Below, piece by piece: positions 18,747 through 27,886 of a stretch of DNA of 64,000 nucleotides. Under the pieces are notes generated by a model. That model ran no database searches. It was not told where the DNA came from and saw only the letters and a list, made by a program, of their open reading frames with translations. This DNA is from Segetibacter sp. 3557_3. GTDB lineage: Bacteria > Bacteroidota > Bacteroidia > Chitinophagales > Chitinophagaceae. The stretch is from NCBI RefSeq assembly GCF_004354985.1, contig NZ_SMSK01000019.1, positions 54,733 through 118,732 on the forward strand. Direction: 5' to 3'. The number at the start of each line of letters is the position of its first letter. Position 1 is the first letter of the stretch. The position numbers and the translations under genes are program-made.

Positions 18747-20249
18747 ATGGCGAAACGTTTTGTTACGATATGGTTCCGTTATCTTAAAACGGATTGGTTT
18801 AGCCTCCGGCAGCCACACCTTAAGGAGGTGCCATTTGTTTTAGCAGCACCCGATCATGGGCGTTTGGTAATAACCGCTGCAAACCCGCCCGCACATACCC
18901 AAGGGATTGACAAGGGAATGGCGGTTGCTGATGCAAGAGCGATATTTCCGTCGTTAGAAGTATTGGACGATCAACCCGAACTCACCAATAAACTACTTGT
19001 AAAACTTGCAGAATGGTGTATCCGCTACACCCCCATGGTAGCGGTTGACCCCGAAGATGGATTGATCCTGGAAGTTACAGGTTGTGCCCACCTGTGGGGA
19101 GGCGAGCGTGCTTATCTCATGGATATGATCAGCAGGATCAAGGGCTTTGGTTATCATGTAAGAGCGGCATTGGCCGACACCATTGGAACAGCATGGGGTT
19201 TGTCGCGGTTTGGTGAGCAAGCGTCTATTATAGCACCGGGGCAACAATCTGAAGCAATACTGAACCTGCCGCCCCCTGCCCTCCGCCTGGAGGCAGCAAC
19301 TAACGACAGGTTGCAAAAACTTGGTTTGAACCAGATTCGCAACATCATGAATATCCAACGTTCTGCATTGTGCCGGCGTTTTGGACAACACCTGTTACAG
19401 CAATTAGACCGGGCACTTGGTACTGAAGAAGAACGGATAGAGCCTGTTGTGCCGGTTGAACAATTCCATGAGCGACTGCCATGCCTTGAACCGATTGTTA
19501 CTGCCAAAGGTATTGAAATCGCATTGCAGCGATTATTGGAAGGTTTGTGTAACCAACTTGAACAGCAGCAAAAGGGACTTCGCCAGGCCATTTTAAAATG
19601 TTTTAGAATTGATGGAAAGGTGGAGCAGGTAGAAATTGGTACCAACCGGGGAACTTATAATGCACAGCACTTGTTTAAGCTATTTGAATTCAAGCTTCCT
19701 ACTATCGAACCCGGATTGGGTATAGAGTTGTTTTTGCTTGAGGCTCCCAAAATCGAAGACGTAGCCTCCATACAGGAAAAGTTGTGGGAGACTGTGGGTG
19801 GACTGGAGAATACGGGTTTAAATGAATTAATTGATCGTATGGTAAACCGGATTGGACCGGGATTAATACACCGGTATCTGCCGGCAGAACATCACTGGCC
19901 CGAAAGGTCGATCCGGGAAGCTGTTTCACTTACCGAAGAAGCCGTAGTTGATTGGCGGCTTGACCGGCCAAGACCGGTTCAGCTGCTGGCACAACCAGAA
20001 CCCATAACGGTTGCAGCACCTGTACCCGATTACCCACCCATGTTATTCCGGTATAAAGGAAAGATACATAAGATTAAAAAAGCAGATGGGCCCGAACGGA
20101 TAGAAAGAGAATGGTGGCTTGATGAAGGACTGCATCGAGACTATTATCATGTGGAAGATGAAGACGGCTGCCGCTACTGGCTTTTCAGGTCGGGGCACTA
20201 CGGTGCGGATACATCATACCAATGGTTTTTACATGGGTTTTTTGCATAG
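18747..20249 (+). CDS. imuB: ImuB, Y-family polymerase-like mutasome subunit
   Basis: A 500-residue protein. The true start is ATG 18747; the longer frame from 18639 overlaps imuA and is spurious. The N-terminal region resembles Y-family polymerases (RFVTIWFRYLKTDWFSL, VAVDPEDGLILEVTGCAHLWGGE, LADTIGTAWGLSRFG) but the first-strand DxD carboxylates of active polymerases are absent, as expected for ImuB, which acts as an adaptor between DnaE2, ImuA and the sliding clamp. The helix-hairpin-helix part includes LQKLGLNQIRNIM. The C-terminal part contains VDWRLDRPRPVQLL and a PMLFRYKGKIHKIKKADGPERIEREWW block. Confidence 0.93.
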   Translation: MAKRFVTIWFRYLKTDWFSLRQPHLKEVPFVLAAPDHGRLVITAANPPAHTQGIDKGMAVADARAIFPSLEVLDDQPELTNKLLVKLAEWCIRYTPMVAVDPEDGLILEVTGCAHLWGGERAYLMDMISRIKGFGYHVRAALADTIGTAWGLSRFGEQASIIAPGQQSEAILNLPPPALRLEAATNDRLQKLGLNQIRNIMNIQRSALCRRFGQHLLQQLDRALGTEEERIEPVVPVEQFHERLPCLEPIVTAKGIEIALQRLLEGLCNQLEQQQKGLRQAILKCFRIDGKVEQVEIGTNRGTYNAQHLFKLFEFKLPTIEPGLGIELFLLEAPKIEDVASIQEKLWETVGGLENTGLNELIDRMVNRIGPGLIHRYLPAEHHWPERSIREAVSLTEEAVVDWRLDRPRPVQLLAQPEPITVAAPVPDYPPMLFRYKGKIHKIKKADGPERIEREWWLDEGLHRDYYHVEDEDGCRYWLFRSGHYGADTSYQWFLHGFFA

Positions 20250-20418
20250 CAGTTTATTAACCCTGTGCAGCGAAATATATTAACAGCTTACAGACCACAT
20301 TAGATCTTATGGGGTAAAATCCTGGTTTTGAAGGTGGGAACTATGGAGGCACCACCAAAGCAACAGTATTAACATAGTAAGCGATTCCTAGTCCCGTTTC
20401 AATTCGCAATACCGGATT

Positions 20419-20432
20419 TGAACGCTCGTTCA
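20419..20432. promoter_or_regulatory. LexA-like SOS operator upstream of dnaE2
   Basis: TGAACGCTCGTTCA is a palindrome with perfect 6-base arms and matches GAAC-N4-GTTC, the core of LexA boxes in Gram-positive bacteria. It ends 19 bases before the dnaE2 ATG. I found no equal site before imuA. That LexA binds it is inference. Confidence 0.5.
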
Positions 20433-20451
20433 ATTAATCATTAAATAGGAT

Positions 20452-23400
20452 ATGAGCTATACAGAACTCCAGGTAACGTCGAACTTCAGCTTTTTACGTG
20501 GTGCCTCACACCCCGAAGAACTTGTTGAACAAGCTGCCACCCTGGGCTACCAGTCTATAGCCATTACTGATCGCAATAGTTTTGCCGGTATCGTACGCGC
20601 ACATGTTGCGGCAAAAGCAAAAGGCGTACGGCTAATTGTGGGTTGCCGGCTCGACCTTTTGGATGGACCATCATTACTTGCCTTTCCAATCAATACAGGA
20701 GCTTATTCGTCCCTCTCTGCCTTACTTACAAAGGGTAATCTCCGTGCCGAAAAAGGGGAATGCCACTTGTACAAAGCAGATGTTTATGACCATTCCAAAG
20801 ATGTAAAGTTTATTGTTTTGCCACCAACCCAACTGAACGAAAGCTTCGATTTCGACCCCTCGTTCAGGCAGGAATTATTAGCCTTGAAGAGCCATTTCAG
20901 CGATAACTTATACATCGCAGCAAGCCGGTCGTATTTCGGGAACGATATCAAACTCTTACACCGGTTAGCACAATTGGCAACCCATTTAGAGGTTCCCCTG
21001 GTAGCAACAAATGATGTTCATTACCATGTACATGTTCGACGTGAACTGCAGGATATACTTACCTGTATCCGGGAGAAATGTACCATTTATACTGCGGGAC
21101 TAAAGCTGCATCAAAATGCAGAACGCCACCTGAAACCAATAGATGAGATGCTGCGTTTGTTCAGGCAATATCCCGACGCAATACGACGCACACAGGAAAT
21201 TGCAGATGCATGCCGGTTTTCGCTTGATACGCTGAAGTATGAATATCCGGAAGAAATTACGGGACAGGGCAGGAGTCCACAGGAGCAGCTTACCCACCTT
21301 GCATGGGAAGGTGCCAAAAACCATTTTGGCGAGATCGTTCCAGAGAAAACAATTACAGCAATCAACCATGAACTTGCCTTTATTGAAAAGATGAATTATG
21401 CGGCTTATTTTTTAACCGTTTACGACATTGTTCGCTTTGCAAGAGAGCGTGGTATATTGTGCCAGGGCCGTGGATCAGCTGCTAACTCTACGGTTTGTTA
21501 TTGCCTTGGAATCACATCGGTAAACCCTACTAAGTTTGATCTTTTGTTTGAACGTTTTATATCTTCGGCGCGTAATGAACCACCGGATATAGATGTTGAT
21601 TTTGAACACGAGCGACGGGAAGAAGTGATACAGTACATCTACCAAAAGTATGGTCGCGACAGGGCGGCCATTGTTGCCACGGTTACCCAGCAGCAGCAAA
21701 AAGGAGCCATCAGAGATGTTGGCAAAGCAATGGGGCTTTCGGTGGACACCATCAATCGTTTATCAAGTTCAATATGGGAGTTTACCCTGGAGTGGTTTGA
21801 AGAAAAACGCCTGGTTGAACAGGGCCTTAATCCCGGTGACAAACACCTGCGGAAGGTATTACAACTTACCGAGCAGTTTATGGGTTTCCCTCGGCAGCTT
21901 GGGCAGCATACCGGCGGGTTCGTGATCACCAAGGGCAAACTCTCTGATCTCTGTCCAATCGTCAATGCACGTATGGAAAACCGGACCTGCATCGAGTGGA
22001 ACAAGGATGACATTGATGCACTTGGTTTTCTCAAGATTGATGTGCTCGGCCTCGGGATGCTTACCTGTATCAGGAAGGCATTTGAAATTGCAAAGGAATA
22101 TTATGGATTGGACCTAACGCTCGCCAATATTCCACAGGATGATCCGGCAGTTTATGAAATGATCAGCAATGCAGATACGATTGGTGTATTCCAGATTGAA
22201 AGCCGTGCACAACAATCCATGTTACCGAGGCTAAGACCAAGGTGCTTTTATGACCTGGTGATCGAAGTTGCGATTGTTCGTCCCGGTCCGATCCAGGGCG
22301 ATATGGTGCATCCTTACCTGCGTAGGCGTAATGGTGAGGAGCCCATTGAATACCCCTCAAAGGAACTGAAAGAAATACTTGGCCGGACCCTGGGGGTTCC
22401 GCTGTTCCAGGAACAGGCGATGAAAATTGCCATTGTTGCGGCAGGTTTTACGCCTGCAGAAGCAGACGAACTTCGGCGGAGTATGGCCACCTTCAAGTTA
22501 AAGGGCATGGTCACCCAGTTTGAGCAAAAGCTGATTAAGGGTATGACCGAAAGAGGTTATGAACTTGAATATGCCCACAGGGTATTCAAGCAGCTTGAGG
22601 GTTTTGGCAGTTATGGTTTTCCTGAGAGTCACGCTGCAAGTTTTGCATTACTGGTATATGTTTCTTCGTGGATCAAGTATTACTATCCCGACGTATTTGC
22701 ATGTGCCTTGCTCAATAGTATGCCGATGGGATTTTACCAGCCTGCACAAATCATCATCGATGCGCGAAAGCATGGCGTAGACGTAAGACCAATTGATGTA
22801 AATCATTCTATGTGGGACAATAAGCTCGAGGAACAGTCGGGTAAATACAGGTCGGTGCGGGTCGGCTTTCGACAGATAAAAGGTTTGCGGGGTGAAGACA
22901 TAAACTTGCTGCTGGCGGGTAGAAAACAGCATTACAAAACCATCGACGCTCTCAGGGATGCTGGTGTACCAGAAGCGGCCCTGGAGAAATTGGCTGATGC
23001 AGACGCTTTCCGTTCGTTGGGGCTCGACCGACGCCAGGCTTTGTGGGAAGTGTCAACACGCAATGACCGCCCTATTGCCCTGTTTTCCGGTCAACCTTCA
23101 CCCGACTCGCTTATTGAAAATGTTTCGCTGCCAACCATGAGTATGTCGGAGCACGTGGTTCATGATTATGCTTCCACATCACTTTCCTTAAAGGCGCACC
23201 CGGTTAGTTTTGTACGTGAAAAGTTAGACCAGCTCCGGATTGTTTCCACCAAAGGTCTGAACGACATCCCTGATGGTGCATTGGTAAAGGTCGCAGGACT
23301 TGTTCTTGTTCGTCAGCGTCCCGGTACTGCTGGCGGGATATGTTTTATGACCATTGAAGATGAGACGGGTTTTGCCAACCTGGTCATCTTTGCAAGCTTG

Positions 23401-23688
23401 TTCGATAGGTTCCGGAAAGAAATACTTCAATCGCGTTTGTTAATGGTAGAAGGCAAGCTGCAGCGGGAAGGCCAGGTGACCCATGTTATAGTAAAGACCT
23501 GTCACGACTTCTCTAAAATGTTACGCAACCTTACGGCTACTGTAAACGAGACCCAGCCGGTGCTGACCCTCGCAAGGGCAGATGAAAAAACACATACTAT
23601 TCCTACTTTCCCCGGGCAAAATAAACGTACCCAGGTTCGAAAGACTACCCAGGAAGAACTCTTTCCTGCAGCCCGGAATTTTCGTTAG
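20452..23688 (+). CDS. dnaE2: error-prone DNA polymerase III alpha subunit DnaE2 (ImuC)
   Basis: A 1078-residue C-family polymerase. The PHP domain (residues 1-260) begins TSNFSFLRGASHPEELVEQA, which lacks the HxH metal motif of replicative DnaE and is typical for DnaE2. The polymerase core has the catalytic aspartates in PDIDVDF (378-384; Asp379 and Asp381) and in FLKIDVLGLG (Asp530). The GFGSYGFPESHAASFA motif lies near 720, the fingers and HhH region follow, and an OB fold lies near residues 940-1030 (VKVAGLVLVRQRPGTAGGICF). It works with ImuA and ImuB in damage-induced mutagenesis; they end 200 bases upstream. A LexA-like palindrome precedes the start. Confidence 0.97.
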   Translation: MSYTELQVTSNFSFLRGASHPEELVEQAATLGYQSIAITDRNSFAGIVRAHVAAKAKGVRLIVGCRLDLLDGPSLLAFPINTGAYSSLSALLTKGNLRAEKGECHLYKADVYDHSKDVKFIVLPPTQLNESFDFDPSFRQELLALKSHFSDNLYIAASRSYFGNDIKLLHRLAQLATHLEVPLVATNDVHYHVHVRRELQDILTCIREKCTIYTAGLKLHQNAERHLKPIDEMLRLFRQYPDAIRRTQEIADACRFSLDTLKYEYPEEITGQGRSPQEQLTHLAWEGAKNHFGEIVPEKTITAINHELAFIEKMNYAAYFLTVYDIVRFARERGILCQGRGSAANSTVCYCLGITSVNPTKFDLLFERFISSARNEPPDIDVDFEHERREEVIQYIYQKYGRDRAAIVATVTQQQQKGAIRDVGKAMGLSVDTINRLSSSIWEFTLEWFEEKRLVEQGLNPGDKHLRKVLQLTEQFMGFPRQLGQHTGGFVITKGKLSDLCPIVNARMENRTCIEWNKDDIDALGFLKIDVLGLGMLTCIRKAFEIAKEYYGLDLTLANIPQDDPAVYEMISNADTIGVFQIESRAQQSMLPRLRPRCFYDLVIEVAIVRPGPIQGDMVHPYLRRRNGEEPIEYPSKELKEILGRTLGVPLFQEQAMKIAIVAAGFTPAEADELRRSMATFKLKGMVTQFEQKLIKGMTERGYELEYAHRVFKQLEGFGSYGFPESHAASFALLVYVSSWIKYYYPDVFACALLNSMPMGFYQPAQIIIDARKHGVDVRPIDVNHSMWDNKLEEQSGKYRSVRVGFRQIKGLRGEDINLLLAGRKQHYKTIDALRDAGVPEAALEKLADADAFRSLGLDRRQALWEVSTRNDRPIALFSGQPSPDSLIENVSLPTMSMSEHVVHDYASTSLSLKAHPVSFVREKLDQLRIVSTKGLNDIPDGALVKVAGLVLVRQRPGTAGGICFMTIEDETGFANLVIFASLFDRFRKEILQSRLLMVEGKLQREGQVTHVIVKTCHDFSKMLRNLTATVNETQPVLTLARADEKTHTIPTFPGQNKRTQVRKTTQEELFPAARNFR

Positions 23689-24063
23689 CTGTTTAATAGG
23701 ATTAATCTAATGCTGCGGTAAAGCATGTTAATAGCGGAGTTATAATTGTAAGATTTCAATCACACCGCCTGGATTGAATATATCAAATACAACTTTCATA
23801 CGGTGATTATTGGTGATGGTTTTCGTGAAGCATAAACAGGTAAAGTAATAGTTTATTTTACAGTAGACACCCGATGGATAACCGGGTGGCAATCGTATTT
23901 GTGCTGCCCATTTTCAGGAGTATAAATGGCTGAGAGAATTTGTTAAGACCTGGCCAATAATCGTTTAAGCCCTGCTACCTCCATGCATTTTCGTGCTCAA
24001 TGGTTTTAAATACCAGGGATTTGATGTATTTTATGCAACTCACTTCCAACCAAAGCTATTTAC
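23689..24063. other. intergenic region between dnaE2 and the DUF418 pair
   Basis: About 375 AT-rich bases. Neither a strong terminator nor an ORF is evident. It should contain the promoter of the DUF418 genes. A weak TPP-riboswitch-like string was considered and rejected. Confidence 0.35.
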
Positions 24064-25524
24064 ATGTCTTCCTTCACACCTGATCTCCCCGGATATACCC
24101 CTGTGCAAACCGGCTTTGAAGCTCCTGCCGATGGCTCACCGTTACACCGGGTTTTTGGCCTCGATGTACTCCGGGGTATTGCGGTAACTGGTGCCCTGTT
24201 TATCAGCATCTGGATATTTGGTGGCCTTACAGAAAACCGCCAAAATGGAATCACTGTACAATCCGGGGGTATGGACTATTGGCTCCTGAATACGATGAGC
24301 GTTATCCTGGAAGGTAAAATGCTCACATTAATTGCCCTCGTATTTGGAGCAAGTATGTTATTGTATTTATTTGCCGACAACAAATTTCAACGACTCCGCA
24401 ATGCCGACTTCTTTATGCGTCGTCAGTTGTGGCTCATCGCCATCGGACTTATCAATGCGCTGGTTTTCTTATGGTCAAACGACATCGTTTTCCATCTTGG
24501 CCTTATGGGTGTGCTGCTTTTTCCTTTTGTGCGGCTTACAGGTAGGGGCCTTCTTGTTGCCGCCCTGCTTGCCGCATTAATCTTTAGTGGAAAAAATTAT
24601 TGGCGATATGCTGACGATCAGGAAGTATACACCAAGTACCTGGCTGTTACGCAAGTGGAAAAAAAGTTTAAAAAAGACTCTGCGGCAAATGCAAGAGCCA
24701 TTGCCGGTAAAGCTCTAAAGGACACTTCAGCTAAACAGGTAAAAGACACACTTACAAAAAAACAGAAAAACGAGAAAGAGGCCTGGCTGGGGCTGGTAAA
24801 AAACACCAAATACGATCCTAAGAAAGACGAAGAAAAGCACAAAGCCATGCGGGGCGGTTCATATGCCAAACTCTGGAACCACCAGTTGCAGGGTACACAG
24901 GGCAGAGAGGCGCAATGGACTTATCAATTTGGTATATGGGTGCTGGGGGCTGCCATATTGTTGGGTATGGCCCTACTAAAGTTTAATTTTTTTGATCCTG
25001 GATTTCCTGCTCGTAACTACCTCCTGATTGCTTCTGCCGGACTGGTAATCGGACTGTCTTGTTGTTGGTTCAGGCTTCACTACACCCGGCTTGCCCTGCT
25101 GGATTACCAAAAATACATCACCCGACCCCTGCCATATAACCTTTTGTTTGGCTTTGAAATGTTAGCCCTGGCTTTGGCATATGCAAGTATGATGCTTCTG
25201 CTGGTAAAGGTTCAGGTATTAAAACCGGTGTGGCGTGTTTTTGCCCTTGCGGGGCAAATGTCGCTTAGTAATTACCTGCTGCAAAGTATTATATGCCTGC
25301 TCTTCTTTACGGGTTTGGGTCTTGGCTACTTCGGACGGTTGCAACAGTGGCAGTTGTATGTAGTTGCTGCAGAAGTGGTATTGGTTAATCTTGTATTTAG
25401 TTTTTTTTGGTTATCACATTTCTCCTACGGTCCTGCAGAATGGTTGTTGCGGTGTTTGGTATACAAACGATGGATTACCAACCGGCGCAACAAAGTTTTT
25501 GAATCCACGATCGCTTTATCCTGA
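24064..25524 (+). CDS. DUF418 family membrane protein (first of tandem pair)
   Basis: A 486-residue polytopic membrane protein of the YeiB/DUF418 type. After a short hydrophilic N-terminus, RVFGLDVLRGIAVTGALFI near 30-48 is the typical family start. A charged, Lys-rich cytoplasmic loop spans about 195-275 and interrupts the helices. The C-terminal DUF418 block contains LAGQMSLSNYLLQSIICLLFFTGLGLGYFG and SYGPAEWLLRCLVYKRW. Transport or lipid-related roles have been suggested for relatives but none is proven. The next gene starts 24 bases downstream and is a paralog. Confidence 0.92.
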   Translation: MSSFTPDLPGYTPVQTGFEAPADGSPLHRVFGLDVLRGIAVTGALFISIWIFGGLTENRQNGITVQSGGMDYWLLNTMSVILEGKMLTLIALVFGASMLLYLFADNKFQRLRNADFFMRRQLWLIAIGLINALVFLWSNDIVFHLGLMGVLLFPFVRLTGRGLLVAALLAALIFSGKNYWRYADDQEVYTKYLAVTQVEKKFKKDSAANARAIAGKALKDTSAKQVKDTLTKKQKNEKEAWLGLVKNTKYDPKKDEEKHKAMRGGSYAKLWNHQLQGTQGREAQWTYQFGIWVLGAAILLGMALLKFNFFDPGFPARNYLLIASAGLVIGLSCCWFRLHYTRLALLDYQKYITRPLPYNLLFGFEMLALALAYASMMLLLVKVQVLKPVWRVFALAGQMSLSNYLLQSIICLLFFTGLGLGYFGRLQQWQLYVVAAEVVLVNLVFSFFWLSHFSYGPAEWLLRCLVYKRWITNRRNKVFESTIALS

Positions 25525-25548
25525 TACATCCACGTTTACCCTACCACT

Positions 25549-26907
25549 ATGGAACTTCCTACCGCAATTGAAACCAATACTATCGCAACAGTTGCAACGC
25601 CTGCAACCGTAACCACCAAACCGGTAGACAGCGCTGACCGTTTACAAACGGTCGACATGATCCGTGGTGTAGCACTACTGGGTATTCTTATGATGAATAT
25701 TCCGGGTTTTGGCATTCACTGGAGTGTTTATGATCCTATACTAAAAGGGTCTCCACGCAATGCAGATTACATCACCCTCGAAGTTGTTGAAACATTTTTT
25801 AGCGGAACCATGCGTGGTTTGTTTTCGATGTTGTTTGGTGCCGGAATGATCCTCTTTACGCTGAACAAAAAGGAAGCACCGGGTGGCGTAACCGTTGCCG
25901 AATATTATTACCGGCGTTTGCTTTGGTTAGTATTATTTGGGGTGTTCAACGCCTATGTGTTGCTTTGGATCGGCGACATTTTATTTTTCTATGGGCTGTG
26001 TGGGATGCTCCTTTTTCCATTCCGGAAACTGGATCCAAAATGGCTCGTGCTGATCGGCCTTTTGTGCATGGGTATTGGCATGCTTAAAGGGGTGTTATCG
26101 TACCAGGAATTCCGGGCGCCAAGGATGGCGTATGTTGAGGCAATTGCGGCGGAAAAGGCAAACAAAAAATTAACCGAGAAACAAAAAGAGGCTAAAGCAG
26201 AATGGCTTAGAATAGAAGAACGGCGAAAGCCCGATACCTCGCGGATTGGAACCGACCTGCGAACGATGGACTCGGGTTATCCAACAATCTTTAGTGATTT
26301 CATTCCGCGTAACTCCGGCAGCGAAACCTGGGGAATGTACCATGGATTATGGGATATGCTCATGATGATGTTTATCGGGATGGGCCTGTTCATGTGGGGC
26401 TTTTTCTCCAACCGGTTGTCCACCTCAAACTACACGATGACGCTGTTGATTGGTTATGGACTCGGGATACCGATCAGTTATATCATGTTCAGTAAAGGAT
26501 GGGTTGGCTCCAGGAATTTAGGTCCTTATCTCGACAGGTACAGCATGACGCACGAAATATTGTACGACCTCAGGAGGTTGCTGTTATGCCTGGGTCATGC
26601 GAGTTTGTTGTTGTTAATCTATCGCTCGAAAGTAGTGCCCTGGTTGATGAAGGCCCTTTCTAATGTTGGGCAGATGGCCTTTACCAATTACCTGATGCAA
26701 AGCATAATTTGTACGCTCTTTTTTTATGGTTATGGACTGAGCAAATACAATGAACTGCGGTATTATCAATTGTATTATGTGGTAATTGCAGTCTGGATTT
26801 TCCAGATCATCTATTCAGCCATTTGGCTCAGGTATTTTCGCTTTGGGCCATTCGAGTGGCTGTGGCGTTCGCTTACCTATTGGCGATTGCAGCCTATGCG
26901 CAAATAG
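25549..26907 (+). CDS. DUF418 family membrane protein (second of tandem pair)
   Basis: A 452-residue paralog of the preceding gene with the same architecture: TVDMIRGVALLGILMMNIPGFG at about 34-55, a hydrophilic charged loop at 200-245, and a C-terminal DUF418 block with LSNVGQMAFTNYLMQSIICTLFFYGYGLSKY and RFGPFEWLWRSLTYW. The pair probably arose by tandem duplication and is co-transcribed. Downstream lies a large palindromic repeat array, not a simple terminator. Confidence 0.92.
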   Translation: MELPTAIETNTIATVATPATVTTKPVDSADRLQTVDMIRGVALLGILMMNIPGFGIHWSVYDPILKGSPRNADYITLEVVETFFSGTMRGLFSMLFGAGMILFTLNKKEAPGGVTVAEYYYRRLLWLVLFGVFNAYVLLWIGDILFFYGLCGMLLFPFRKLDPKWLVLIGLLCMGIGMLKGVLSYQEFRAPRMAYVEAIAAEKANKKLTEKQKEAKAEWLRIEERRKPDTSRIGTDLRTMDSGYPTIFSDFIPRNSGSETWGMYHGLWDMLMMMFIGMGLFMWGFFSNRLSTSNYTMTLLIGYGLGIPISYIMFSKGWVGSRNLGPYLDRYSMTHEILYDLRRLLLCLGHASLLLLIYRSKVVPWLMKALSNVGQMAFTNYLMQSIICTLFFYGYGLSKYNELRYYQLYYVVIAVWIFQIIYSAIWLRYFRFGPFEWLWRSLTYWRLQPMRK

Positions 26908-26965
26908 ACCGGAACCGGGGAGATTTTTTGGTCGCCGGCATTGGTTTACATGGCGTCGATGGTTG

Positions 26966-27003
26966 CCCGCCCGGCTGCGCCACTCGGACGGGCGACGCTC
27001 CGT
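26966..27003 (-). repeat. R-family GC-rich core (copy 4, partial)
   Basis: Read on the minus strand: GGAGCGTCGCCCGTCCGAG, then GGCGCAGCCGGGCGGGCAACC. This matches the hairpin expansion of long R elements at 30200-30230 and 38970-39005, but the GTACAAG and AAAAA ends are missing. Confidence 0.5.
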
Positions 27004-27060
27004 TCAATGGCATAACCATGTTGAGCAATAACCATTGGCAGGAAAGAATCTCTGCTTCAA

Positions 27061-27366
27061 GGTCGTCATTGCGAGTTTACGGAGCAATCTCTGCTTCAAG
27101 ATCGTCATTGCGCGTTTACGAAGCAATCCCATGTTCTGTATCGTCATTGCGAGTTTACGAAGCAATCTCTTCAAGGTCTTCATTGCGAGCGCATCGCAGC
27201 AATCCTATGTTATGGAAGTAAGTACACCACTTCAAGCAGAATCCGTCCTTGTTCATTTACGAAGCAATCTCTTCAAGCTCGTCATTGCGAGTTTACGAAG
27301 CAATCCTATGTTATGGAAGTAGTACACCACTTCAAGCAGTATCCATCCCTGCGCGTGTACGAAGCA
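27061..27366 (+). repeat. palindromic repeat array, left arm (about 7 units)
   Basis: Seven full or degenerate copies of a unit of about 27 bases of the form CGTCATTGCGAGTTTACGAA + GCAATC occur near 27063, 27102, 27141, 27178, 27244, 27279 and 27346. Spacers are short and variable and include repeated text such as CTATGTTATGGAAGTA and CACCACTTCAAGCAG. Apparent short ORFs across the array are translations of the repeat and are not genes. Confidence 0.85.
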
Positions 27367-27450
27367 GCTACAATTGCTTTAAGTAAGTACGTCCACATGT
27401 GAGAAACGTAACAGTGAATTGCTATCATTAAGATGACAATGCTACAACAA

Positions 27451-27852
27451 GGGATTGCTTCGCTGCGCTCGCAATGACGGTGCAGTGCTACGCAAATATC
27501 ATCGATGCTAAAACAAGGGATTGCTTCGCTGCGCTGCCAATGACGGGGTAGTGCTAAGCAAGTATCATCGCTGCTAAAACAAGGGATTGCTTCGCTGCGC
27601 TCGCAATGACGGTGTAGTGCTAAGCAAATAGTATCGATGCTACAACAAGGGATTGCTTCGCTGCGCTCGCAATTACGACCGGCCAGAACAAGGGATTGCT
27701 TCGTTCCGCTCGCAATGACGGTGTAGTGCTAAGCAAATAGCATCGATGCTACGACAAGGGATTGCTTCGCTGCGCTCGCAATGACGGTGTAGTGCTAAGC
27801 AAGTAGCAGCGATGCTACAACATGGGATTGCTTCGCTGCGGTCGCAATGACG
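27451..27852 (-). repeat. palindromic repeat array, right arm (7 units, 66-bp period)
   Basis: Seven copies of a 30-base unit (GGGATTGCTTCGCTGCGCTC followed by GCAATGACGG) start at 27451, 27517, 27583, 27649, 27692, 27758 and 27823. The period is 65-66 bases except for one 43-base step. Spacers are themselves conserved (TGTAGTGCTAAGCAAATAG, then CATCGATGCTACAACAA). The unit is the reverse complement of the left-arm unit, so both arms form one large inverted array between convergent genes. Confidence 0.9.
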
Positions 27853-27886
27853 AACCCGCAACAGCTGACATACACACTCAACATAA

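Noticed and set aside
23920..23990. TPP-riboswitch-like string (GGCTGAGAG ... ACCTGGCCAATAATCG)
   Set aside because: The conserved second helix and GCGTAGGGA part are missing and the downstream DUF418 genes have no thiamine link.
26786..27322. Short plus-strand ORFs with repeated SSLRVYEAI-type peptides
   Set aside because: They are translations of the palindromic repeat array and the end of the DUF418 gene in another frame; no independent start or domain.
27061..27852. CRISPR array
   Set aside because: Spacers are themselves conserved, units invert at the centre, and no cas genes are present.
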